From: an uncultured Oscillospiraceae bacterium | GTDB taxonomy: Bacteria > Bacillota > Clostridia > Oscillospirales > Oscillospiraceae | Direction: 5' to 3' | DNA: 46,039 nucleotides | Assembly (NCBI GenBank): GCA_944385405.1 | Contig: CALWXB010000012.1 | Location: forward strand, 1-46,039 | Shown here: positions 8,184 through 15,357 of the stretch, piece after piece | Layout: every line of letters begins with the position of its first letter | Numbering within the stretch: position 1 is the first letter of the stretch | Notes under the pieces: model-generated | What the model was told of the DNA's origin: nothing | The model's input: the letters and a program-made list of their open reading frames with translations, nothing else | Databases searched by the model: none | Translations under genes and position numbers: made by a program

Positions 8184-9719
8184 ATGCTGAGAAAGAACAA
8201 AGACAAAAGCGGTGGGAACCGGGTGGAGAAGCCCCAGAAGCAGAAAAAGAAGAGCCGCCTGACCCGGCAGCAGAAGGTGCTGCTGGCCGTCGCCATCGTG
8301 CTGGCGGTGGTGGTGGTCGTGGTGGCTGCCTGCCAGAGCATCTTCGTCCGCCCGGACCTGGAGAACAAGAAGCCTCAGAGCCAGGAGACGGAGGAGATCG
8401 ACTACGGCGACGGCGTCCGGCCCCGCAGCGACGGGGAGCGCAAGAGTGAGGACTACTACACGGTCCTGATCCTGGGCCGGGACACCGGCGGCGGCGGAAA
8501 CACGGACACCATGCTGCTGGCCAGCTACGACGTCACCAACCAGAAGGCCACGGTGATGTCCATCCCCCGCGACACCATGGTGAACATCCCTTACGACATC
8601 AAGCGCATCAACGCCGTATACAACTACGGAGGCGGCGGAGACAAGGGCATCCAGGCCCTCTACAAGGAGATCAGCCAGCTGGTGGGCTTTGAGCCGGATT
8701 ACCAGGTGATCGTGGAGTGGGATGCCGTGGGCGAGATCGTGGATGCCATGGGCGGCGTGTGGTTTGACGTGCCCCGGGACATGAACTATGAGGATCCTTA
8801 TCAGGACCTGTCCATCCACCAGACGGCAGGTTACCGGCTCCTGAGCGGAGACGATGCCATGCAGGTGCTGCGCTACCGCCACGACAACAAGGTCAACGGG
8901 GTCATGAAGGGATATCCCGATGGCGACCTGGGCCGCATCAAGACCCAGCAGGCCTTCCTGCAGGCCATGGTGGAGCAGATGCTCCAGGTAAAGAACATCA
9001 CCAAGATCAACGACTTCATCAAGGTGGTCCAGAACAATGTGGAGACGGACCTCTCCTTCCAGAATATGTTCTGGTTCGGCCAGCAGGCGGTGCTGGGGGG
9101 ACTGAAGATCGAGGACGTGAACTTCGTTACCATGCCCAATAAAAACGTCTCCTGCTGGAGCCGCAGCGTTGGGAATATGCAGTCCTACGTGGTCCCCATC
9201 GCGGATGAGCTGCTGGATCTGGTAAACAATGAGCTCAGTCCCTTCGTGGAGACCTTCACTCTCAGCGATCTGGACATCATGTCTGTCAACGCCGATGGTT
9301 CCGTCAGTTCCTCCACCGGCTATGTGGAGGACAGCAAGGCTGCCAAGCCTCCTGTAAAGCCTTCTACCTCTACAGAAGAGACACCGGAGACCACTGGCCC
9401 TGTAACAGATGAAAACGGTAATCTCATCGATCCGGAGACCGGTGAGATCATCGGTACAGTCACAGACGGTACTACCGGTGAGGGCGGTATCACCGGCGGC
9501 GAGACCTCCGGTGCAGGCACCGGTGATGCCGGCACCTCCGGAGACAGTCAGGGCGGCACCTCCGGCGGCAGCCAGAGCGGCACCTCCGGCGACAGCCAGA
9601 GCGGCACCTCCGGCGACAGCCAGAGCGGTACCTCCGGCGACAGCCAGAGCGGTACCTCCGGCGGCGCGGAGAGCACCGGACCGGATTTCTCCATCATCGA
9701 ACCGCCTCCGGCGGTGTAA
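8184..9719 (+). CDS. LCP (LytR-CpsA-Psr) family cell-wall glycopolymer transferase
   Basis: The LCP family transfers undecaprenyl-linked glycopolymers onto peptidoglycan outside the membrane. The protein is 511 aa. A Lys-rich cytoplasmic start is followed by one transmembrane helix at about residues 31-55. The LCP catalytic domain follows: LILGRDTGGGGNTDTMLL (lipid phosphate site), TVMSIPRDTMVNIP (conserved Arg), KRINAVYNYGG and VLRYRHDN. The C-terminal ~110 residues are low complexity, rich in Ser, Gly, Thr and Glu, and contain about six copies of an 8-residue GTSGDSQS-type repeat. It lies between the yqeK domain and rsfS, as in many Clostridia. The exact glycopolymer is unknown. Confidence 0.92.
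   Translation: MLRKNKDKSGGNRVEKPQKQKKKSRLTRQQKVLLAVAIVLAVVVVVVAACQSIFVRPDLENKKPQSQETEEIDYGDGVRPRSDGERKSEDYYTVLILGRDTGGGGNTDTMLLASYDVTNQKATVMSIPRDTMVNIPYDIKRINAVYNYGGGGDKGIQALYKEISQLVGFEPDYQVIVEWDAVGEIVDAMGGVWFDVPRDMNYEDPYQDLSIHQTAGYRLLSGDDAMQVLRYRHDNKVNGVMKGYPDGDLGRIKTQQAFLQAMVEQMLQVKNITKINDFIKVVQNNVETDLSFQNMFWFGQQAVLGGLKIEDVNFVTMPNKNVSCWSRSVGNMQSYVVPIADELLDLVNNELSPFVETFTLSDLDIMSVNADGSVSSSTGYVEDSKAAKPPVKPSTSTEETPETTGPVTDENGNLIDPETGEIIGTVTDGTTGEGGITGGETSGAGTGDAGTSGDSQGGTSGGSQSGTSGDSQSGTSGDSQSGTSGDSQSGTSGGAESTGPDFSIIEPPPAV
9531..9674 (+). repeat. Six tandem 24-bp repeats in the LCP gene
   Basis: Units start at 9531, 9555, 9579, 9603, 9627 and 9651, each reading close to GGCACCTCCGGCGACAGCCA plus 4 bases. 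Units 3 and 4 are identical; unit 5 differs by one base (GGTACC). Units 1, 2 and 6 are more diverged. The repeat is in frame and encodes GTSGDSQS, so copy changes would alter the length of the extracellular tail without shifting frame. Confidence 0.95.
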
Positions 9720-9746
9720 AATAGAAACCAGGAAAGGAAGGATGGA

Positions 9747-10112
9747 ATGACACCGAAAGAGCTTGCGATCATCGCTGCCAAGGCCCTGGATGAAAAGAAG
9801 GGCAAGGAGATCTCCGCCATTGAGGTGACGGATCTCACCACCCTGGCCGACTACTTCGTCATCGCCACAGGCACCTCCAACACCCAGATCAACGCACTGT
9901 GCGGCGCAGTGGAAAAGGCCATGAAGGAGCAAGCGGAGGAGCTTCCCCTGCGCCGGGAGGGTTACCGGGACGGCACTTGGGTCCTGCTGGACTACGGCTG
10001 TGTCACGGTCCACGTGTTCTCTGCCGAGGCACGGGAGTTCTACTCTCTGGAGCGCCTCTGGAGCGACGGAAAGCCCCTGGATCTCAGCGGGATCCTGGTG
10101 GAGCGGGACTGA
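9747..10112 (+). CDS. rsfS: Ribosomal silencing factor RsfS
   Basis: Binds uL14 on the 50S subunit and blocks joining with 30S when nutrients are scarce. The protein is 121 aa. It contains ITTLADYFVIATG-like LTTLADYFVIATGTSNTQ, then PLRREGYRDGTWVLLDYG and VHVFSAEAREFYSLERLW, all signatures of the Iojap/RsfS fold. ATG 9747 follows GGAAGGA, 27 nt after the LCP stop. Last gene of the smc-to-rsfS operon, ending just before a strong terminator. The yqeK-LCP-rsfS order is a known Firmicute arrangement. Confidence 0.96.
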   Translation: MTPKELAIIAAKALDEKKGKEISAIEVTDLTTLADYFVIATGTSNTQINALCGAVEKAMKEQAEELPLRREGYRDGTWVLLDYGCVTVHVFSAEAREFYSLERLWSDGKPLDLSGILVERD

Positions 10113-10123
10113 GCAGATCCATG

Positions 10124-10167
10124 AAAAAAGACCCGGCACGGCTTTCGCCGTGCCGGGTCTTGCTGAT
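10124..10167. terminator. Bidirectional intrinsic terminator, rsfS / queH
   Basis: Perfect 15-bp stem with arms 10128-10142 and 10147-10161 around a TTTC loop. On the minus strand it is followed by six T residues (A-run 10124-10129), ideal for queH. On the plus strand the downstream T-rich tract is shorter and interrupted (TGCTGATTTT). It separates the convergent rsfS and queH genes. Confidence 0.93.
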
Positions 10168-10180
10168 TTTCAGCGGAGCC

Positions 10181-10744
10181 TCACTCCGCGAAGCGGGCCT
10201 GATCCCGGAGGATCTGTTTTTGATAACGGTCCGCCTCGGAAAAGACGCAGCCGCAGTATTTCTGCATGTAAAAGCCAAGCTCCCGGGCCCGCTGGTTCCC
10301 CGCCCGGAAGTTGGGGCGGAAGTCCCGGTAGAGGAAGGTAACGCCGTACTGGCGGGCATAGCGCTCCGCCGCCTGAGCGATCTTGTCGTGATTCTGGTAG
10401 ACGCTGGCCAGGAGGGTGGTGGTGAAGGCGGAAAAGCCGTGCTCGGCGGCATAGCGGGCGGTGCCCTCCAAACGGTGCTCGTAGCAGTAGGTGCAGCGGT
10501 GGTCGATGTCGTCCGCCACGTGCTCCACGAAGTCCCGCAGACCGTAGTCCTCCTGGACCCGGACCTCCATGCCGATGGTGGGGGCGTACTCCAGCAGGCA
10601 GTCCCGCCGGGCCTGGTATTCCTTCCAGGGGTGGATGTTGGGATTGTACCAGAAGGCCACCGGTTCCAACCCCTCGCTTCGGAGAGGGTCGATGCAGCTC
10701 AAAGAGCAGGGAGCGCAGCAGCAGTGCAGCAGGACAGTGTTCAT
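10181..10744 (-). CDS. queH: Epoxyqueuosine reductase QueH
   Basis: Catalyses the last step of queuosine synthesis in tRNA, reducing epoxyqueuosine. QueH (formerly DUF208) is the non-B12 alternative to QueG. The protein is 187 aa. Near the N-terminus is HCCCAPC at residues 7-13, the family hallmark for metal-cluster binding. Further Cys motifs are HRCTYCYEHR and KYCGCVFSE. Also visible are FWYNPNIHPWKEYQ and FTTTLLASVYQNHDKI. It is encoded alone on the minus strand with its own promoter and shares the terminator with rsfS. No other queuosine genes are in the window. Confidence 0.96.
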   Translation of the reverse strand: MNTVLLHCCCAPCSLSCIDPLRSEGLEPVAFWYNPNIHPWKEYQARRDCLLEYAPTIGMEVRVQEDYGLRDFVEHVADDIDHRCTYCYEHRLEGTARYAAEHGFSAFTTTLLASVYQNHDKIAQAAERYARQYGVTFLYRDFRPNFRAGNQRARELGFYMQKYCGCVFSEADRYQKQILRDQARFAE

Positions 10745-10775
10745 GGAGGCCTCCGTTTCTGTTCTGAATGGGACA

Positions 10776-10803
10776 AGTATAGCATAAACTTTGAAAAAGT
10801 CCA
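10776..10803 (-). promoter_or_regulatory. Promoter for queH
   Basis: Read on the minus strand: -35 TGGACT (10803-10798), 16-bp spacer, extended -10 TGCTATACT with the hexamer at 10781-10776. It lies about 30 bp upstream of the queH start, with GGAGG just before the ATG. Confidence 0.65.
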
Positions 10804-10861
10804 GTTGAAAAATGCACCTCTTTTTTAACGTATTCTTTATATTCTTTCAGGATTTTACCAG

Positions 10862-10890
10862 TTGCGGATTCTGTCGAAAGAGAGTAAGAT
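10862..10890 (+). promoter_or_regulatory. Promoter for the activase/HgdB-like operon
   Basis: -35 TTGCGG (10862-10867), 17-bp spacer, -10 TAAGAT (10885-10890). The transcript would have a ~65-nt leader containing a small hairpin TGCCCA/TGGGCA at 10919-10934. The AT-rich tract at 10815-10850 upstream could act as an UP element. The region 10745-10964 otherwise holds no gene. Confidence 0.6.
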
Positions 10891-10964
10891 ACCATGTAAT
10901 GTGGTAACTTGCGGACATGTGCCCAGATTTGGGCATTTCGGTCTTTCCAAAGGAGGAAACAGCG

Positions 10965-13892
10965 TTGAAACTGGGCCTTGACGTGGGGTCCACCACCATT
11001 AAATGCGTGGTGCTGGATGACGCGGACAACATCATATACAGTACATACGAGCGGCATTTCAGTCACATTCTGGAAAAGTCCGAGGAGCTGCTGCGCCGGG
11101 TGGCGGAGCGGTATATTCCCGGCGGACAGGCAGAACTGGCCATCTCCGGCTCCGCCGGTATGGGTATGGCGGAGAGTGTGGATGTGCCTTTCGTGCAGGA
11201 GGTCTTTGCCACTCGGGTGGCAGCGGGACGGCTGGCGCCGGGCACCGACGTCATCATCGAGCTGGGTGGAGAGGACGCCAAGATCCTCTTCCTCACCAAC
11301 GGCACGGAGGTGCGGATGAACGGCTCCTGTGCCGGCGGCACCGGCGCCTTTATCGATCAGATGGCCACGCTCCTGAAGATGAGCGCCGACGAGATGGACG
11401 CGGCGGCGCAGCGGGCGGAAAAGACCTACACCATCGCCTCCCGCTGCGGCGTGTTTGCCAAGAGCGACGTCCAGCCTCTCATCAACCAGGGGGCCAAGGC
11501 GGAGGACATCGCTGCCAGCATCTATCAGGCCGTGGTGAACCAAACCATCGCCGGTCTTGCCCAGGGGCGGCCCATCAAGGGCAACGTCCTCTATCTGGGC
11601 GGACCGCTGACCTTCTCCCGGATCCTGCGGGAGAGCTTTGACCGCACCCTGGGGGTAAAGGGCACCTGTCCTGAAAATAGCCTCCTGTACGTGGCGCTGG
11701 GCGCGGCCTTCTACGCCGACCAGACCTTTGACCTTGCCCAGGTGGCCCGCCGGCTCCAGGAGCGGGGCGCCACGGAGACGTACCGGGCCCAGCCTCCCCT
11801 TTTTGAGAGCAAGGAGGAATATGAGGCCTTCCGGGCCCGTCATGCCAAAGCCACGGTGCCCCGGGTGCCCTTCACGGCGGACTACGCCGCCCCGGTGCAC
11901 ATCGGCATCGACTCCGGTTCCACCACGGTGAAGATGACGGTCATTGACCAGGACGCCCGGATCCTGTTCACGGACTACCGGCCCAACCTGGGCAATCCCG
12001 TGCCGCTGATCCGGGAGGTGCTGCAAAGCCTCTACGATCAGCACCCCGCGCTGCACGTGGCGTCTGTCACCACCACCGGTTACGGCGAGGACCTGGCGAA
12101 AAACGCCTTCCACGCTGACTACGGCGTGGTGGAGACGGTGGCCCACTTCACCGCTGCCCGGCACTTCCTGCCCAACGTGGATTTCATTATCGACATCGGC
12201 GGCCAGGACATGAAGTGCTTCAAGATCGAGCAGGGCGCCATCAGCAACATCTTCCTCAATGAGGCCTGCTCCTCCGGCTGCGGCAGCTTCCTCCAGACCT
12301 TTGCCCAGGCCCTGGGCTACGACGTCAAGGAGTTTGCCAAGCTGGGACTCTTTGCCGACCGGCCGGTGGATCTGGGCAGCCGCTGCACGGTGTTCATGAA
12401 CTCCAGCGTCAAGCAGGCCCAGAAGGACGGAGCCACCATCGAGAACATCTCCGCGGGCCTCTCCATCTCCGTGGTGAAAAACGCCATCTACAAGGTGATC
12501 CGGGCCGCCAGTCCCGAGGAGCTGGGCCGGAACATCGTGGTCCAGGGCGGTACGTTCTACAATGAAGCGGTGCTCCGGGCCTTTGAAAAGGAGATGGGCA
12601 CTGAGGTCATCCGGCCGGACATCGCGGGCCTCATGGGTGCCTACGGCGCCGCGCTCTATGGCCGGGGCCGTGCCGTGCCCGGCCAGACCAGCACGCTGCT
12701 GGACCGGGAGCAGCTGGCTGCCTTCCATCAGGAGACCCGCAGTGAGGTGTGCGGCCGGTGCGGCAACAACTGTCAGCTGACCATCAGTACCTTTGCCGAC
12801 GGCAGTTCCTTCATCAGCGGCAACCGCTGCGACCGGCCTGTCACCGGCAAGGCCGACAGCGGGGAGCGGAACCTCTATGCCTACAAGCGCAAGTTGATCC
12901 TGGGCTACAAGCCTGTGCCCGGCAAGCGGGGGAAGATCGGTCTGCCGCTGTGCCTGAACATGTGGGAGCTGCTGCCCTTCTGGCATACCTTCTTTACCAA
13001 GCTGGGCTTTGCCGTCTACCATAGTCCCCTCTCCAGCCGGGATCTCTACCTGAAGGGACAGGGCACCATTCCCAGCGACACCGCCTGCTTCCCGGCCAAG
13101 CTGGCCCACGGCCACATCCACTTCCTCAGCAAGCTGGGGCTGGACGCCATCTTCTACCCCTGCATGACCTACAACATCGACGAGGGTCTGGGGGACAACC
13201 ACTACAACTGCCCCGTGGTGGCCTACTATCCCGAGGTCATCGCCGGCAACTGTCCGGAGGTCCGGGACACGAAGTTCATCTACGACTACGTGGGGCTCCA
13301 CCGCCCCAAGGACTTTACGAAAAAGAGCTACGCCATGCTCCGCCAGCACTTCCCGGATATCTCCAAGAGCGAGGTGCGGGAGGCTGCCGACGCGGCCTAC
13401 GCCGAGTATGCCCACCACATGTCCCTCATCCGCAAGGAAGGTGCGCGGATCATCGACCAGGCCAGGGCGGAGGGCCGGCGCATCATCGTGCTGGCCGGCC
13501 GGCCCTACCATGTGGATCCGGAGGTGAACCACGGCATCGACACCCTCATCACCCGCTTCGGTGCGGCGGTGGTGACGGAGGATTCCATTTCCAACCGGGT
13601 GGAGAAATTCCCCACCACGGTGCTCAACCAGTGGACCTATCACGCCCGGCTGTACGCCGCCGCCAAGTACTGCTGTGAGCAGCCGGATATGGATCTGGTG
13701 CACCTGGTGAGCTTTGGCTGTGGCGTGGACGCCATTACGTCCGATGAGACCCGGGAGATCCTCCACGCTGGCGGAAAGCTGTATACCCAGCTGAAGATCG
13801 ACGAGATCACCAACCTGGGCGCGGTGCGCATCCGGTTGCGGAGCCTGTTCGCCGCCCTGGATGAGCAGCAGGAACACGCAAAGGAGGCGTAA
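10965..13892 (+). CDS. Acyl-CoA dehydratase activase-related protein (BadF/BadG/HgdC type, duplicated)
   Basis: A 975-aa ATPase of the BadF/BadG/BcrA/HgdC family, which uses ATP to drive low-potential electrons into an iron-sulfur partner. It has two ASKHA ATPase domains. The first begins LGLDVGSTTIK at the N-terminus and has cluster-region GSCAGGTGAF (about residue 121). The second begins VHIGIDSGSTTVK (about 312) and has EACSSGCGSF (about 434). After CGRCGNNCQL (about 596) comes a C-terminal domain of DUF2229 type, including YPCMTYNIDEGLGDN and LAGRPYHVDPEVNHG. I chose TTG 10965 because AGGAGG (10951-10956) is 8 nt upstream and it yields the family start KLGLDVGSTTIK; an ATG at 10917 lacks a ribosome binding site. 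The next gene begins 1 nt after the stop. Confidence 0.93.
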   Translation: MKLGLDVGSTTIKCVVLDDADNIIYSTYERHFSHILEKSEELLRRVAERYIPGGQAELAISGSAGMGMAESVDVPFVQEVFATRVAAGRLAPGTDVIIELGGEDAKILFLTNGTEVRMNGSCAGGTGAFIDQMATLLKMSADEMDAAAQRAEKTYTIASRCGVFAKSDVQPLINQGAKAEDIAASIYQAVVNQTIAGLAQGRPIKGNVLYLGGPLTFSRILRESFDRTLGVKGTCPENSLLYVALGAAFYADQTFDLAQVARRLQERGATETYRAQPPLFESKEEYEAFRARHAKATVPRVPFTADYAAPVHIGIDSGSTTVKMTVIDQDARILFTDYRPNLGNPVPLIREVLQSLYDQHPALHVASVTTTGYGEDLAKNAFHADYGVVETVAHFTAARHFLPNVDFIIDIGGQDMKCFKIEQGAISNIFLNEACSSGCGSFLQTFAQALGYDVKEFAKLGLFADRPVDLGSRCTVFMNSSVKQAQKDGATIENISAGLSISVVKNAIYKVIRAASPEELGRNIVVQGGTFYNEAVLRAFEKEMGTEVIRPDIAGLMGAYGAALYGRGRAVPGQTSTLLDREQLAAFHQETRSEVCGRCGNNCQLTISTFADGSSFISGNRCDRPVTGKADSGERNLYAYKRKLILGYKPVPGKRGKIGLPLCLNMWELLPFWHTFFTKLGFAVYHSPLSSRDLYLKGQGTIPSDTACFPAKLAHGHIHFLSKLGLDAIFYPCMTYNIDEGLGDNHYNCPVVAYYPEVIAGNCPEVRDTKFIYDYVGLHRPKDFTKKSYAMLRQHFPDISKSEVREAADAAYAEYAHHMSLIRKEGARIIDQARAEGRRIIVLAGRPYHVDPEVNHGIDTLITRFGAAVVTEDSISNRVEKFPTTVLNQWTYHARLYAAAKYCCEQPDMDLVHLVSFGCGVDAITSDETREILHAGGKLYTQLKIDEITNLGAVRIRLRSLFAALDEQQEHAKEA

Positions 13893-13893
13893 G

Positions 13894-15201
13894 ATGGAAG
13901 AGACGCTGATGCATTACCCCCGGTTCACCCCGGAGATGAAAAAGACCCATAAGATCCTGATCCCCAACATGGCACCGGTGCAGTTCCGCATCCTGGCCGC
14001 CGTCATGGAGCAGGCGGGCTATACCTGCGAACTGCTGGAAAACTGCGGCAGCCAGGTCAGCGAGCTGGGGCTCAAATATGTCCATAACGACACCTGCTAC
14101 CCGGCGCTGCTGGTCATCGGCCAGTTCCTGGACGCGCTGGATTCCGGAAAATATGATCTGGACCACACCGCCCTCATCATCACCCAGACCGGCGGCGGCT
14201 GCCGGGCCTCCAACTACATCCATCTGCTGCGCAAGGCGCTGGTGAAGGCCGGCTATCCCCAGGTGCCAGTGGTGAGCCTGAACTTCTCCGGTCTGGAGAA
14301 GGATTCCGGCTTCCCCATGACGGTGCCTCTCATGCGCAAGCTCCTGGCCTGCATCTACTACGGCGATCTGCTGGTGGCCCTGAAGGCCCAGACGGAGCCC
14401 TATGAGACACACAAGGGCGATGCGCAGGCCCTCCAGGATCAGTGGCTGGATACCATCTGCGGCTGGGTCCTCCAGAACAAGGGCTGGTCCGGCCGGGAGA
14501 TCAAGGCCGCCATGCCGAAGATCGCCAGGGACTTTGCCGCCATTCCCGTCCATCGGGTCCCCAAGGTGAAGGTGGGCGTAGTGGGGGAGATTTACGTGAA
14601 ATACTCCCCCCTGGGCAACAACGACCTGGAAAAGTTCCTGGCCTCCCAGGACTGCGAGGTGAACCTGCCGGGCCTCATGGGCTTTGTGCAGTACTGCGCC
14701 TACAACCCCTCCGAGACCGCCCGGCTCTACGGCGGCACCTTCCTGGAAAAGCACGTGTCCGAGTTGGTCCTCAAATACATCGAGGGTATGGAGAAGGTGC
14801 TCATCAAGGTGCTGAAGGACAACGGCTACCATGCGCCGCTGCCCTTCCGGGAGCTGGTGAAGCTCACCGACGGCATCATCTCCACCGGCGACAAAATGGG
14901 CGAGGGCTGGCTCCTCACTGCCGAGATGATCGAGCTGGTGCGGGCCGGATATGAGAACATCGTCTGTGCCCAGCCCTTCGGGTGCCTTCCCAACCACATC
15001 TGCGGCAAGGGCATGATCAACAAGATCCGGGAGCTGTATCCCCAGGCCAACATCACCCCCATCGACTACGACCCCAGCGCCACCCGCGTCAACCAGGAAA
15101 ACCGCATCAAGCTGATGCTGGCGGTGGCCCGGGAGCGGCTGGCGGAGCAGGCTGCCCAGGCAGCGCCGGAAGAAGCGCGTGTTCCGGCGGCAGCCCGATA
15201 A
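13894..15201 (+). CDS. HgdB-like 2-hydroxyacyl-CoA dehydratase family protein
   Basis: A 435-aa protein resembling the D/B subunit of 2-hydroxyacyl-CoA dehydratases and of double-cubane cluster proteins, the electron-accepting partner of the activase. Conserved-looking stretches are IPNMAPVQFRILAAVMEQAG, NDTCYPALLVIGQF, TQTGGGCRASNYIHLLRKAL, GLMGFVQYC and CAQPFGCLPNHICGKGM. The many scattered Cys residues suit Fe-S ligation. ATG 13894 follows AAGGAGG at 13881-13887, with translational coupling to the activase. The C-terminal ~20 residues are Ala/Glu-rich. In many Clostridia the equivalent sequence is part of one ~1400-aa polypeptide with the activase; here it is separate. No substrate can be assigned. 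Confidence 0.88.
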   Translation: MEETLMHYPRFTPEMKKTHKILIPNMAPVQFRILAAVMEQAGYTCELLENCGSQVSELGLKYVHNDTCYPALLVIGQFLDALDSGKYDLDHTALIITQTGGGCRASNYIHLLRKALVKAGYPQVPVVSLNFSGLEKDSGFPMTVPLMRKLLACIYYGDLLVALKAQTEPYETHKGDAQALQDQWLDTICGWVLQNKGWSGREIKAAMPKIARDFAAIPVHRVPKVKVGVVGEIYVKYSPLGNNDLEKFLASQDCEVNLPGLMGFVQYCAYNPSETARLYGGTFLEKHVSELVLKYIEGMEKVLIKVLKDNGYHAPLPFRELVKLTDGIISTGDKMGEGWLLTAEMIELVRAGYENIVCAQPFGCLPNHICGKGMINKIRELYPQANITPIDYDPSATRVNQENRIKLMLAVARERLAEQAAQAAPEEARVPAAAR

Positions 15202-15213
15202 AGATTTCCACAG

Positions 15214-15245
15214 GCGGCGGACTCTCAGAAGTCCGCCGCTTTTTT
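15214..15245 (+). terminator. Intrinsic terminator after the HgdB-like gene
   Basis: 9-bp GC stem, arms 15214-15222 (GCGGCGGAC) and 15231-15239 (GTCCGCCGC), 8-nt loop, then six T residues at 15240-15245. Confidence 0.92.
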
Positions 15246-15282
15246 GCTGTCAGAGGCTGGCGGCAGTGGCAGCATTTGTGCC

Positions 15283-15312
15283 TTGAGGGGGTCCCTGGTG
15301 CTTTGCTACAAT
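15283..15312 (+). promoter_or_regulatory. Promoter for the GH18-SLH gene
   Basis: -35 TTGAGG (15283-15288), 18-bp spacer, -10 TACAAT (15307-15312). It lies 45 bp upstream of ATG 15358 and just after the preceding terminator, so the exoprotein gene is an independent unit. Confidence 0.6.
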
Positions 15313-15357
15313 GGTGCCTGACCGAAAATTCCATTGTACGGAAAGGAGCAGAGCATC

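Noticed and set aside
9531-9674. Tandem 24-bp repeats as a CRISPR array
   Set aside because: Units are directly adjacent with no spacers and are in frame inside the LCP gene.
6720-13877. Very long minus-strand frames (over 1100 aa each) opposite nadD-LCP-rsfS and opposite the activase
   Set aside because: They lie antisense to well-supported genes and show no recognisable domains. One of them contains a His/Val/Ala-rich translation typical of reverse complements of GC3-biased genes.
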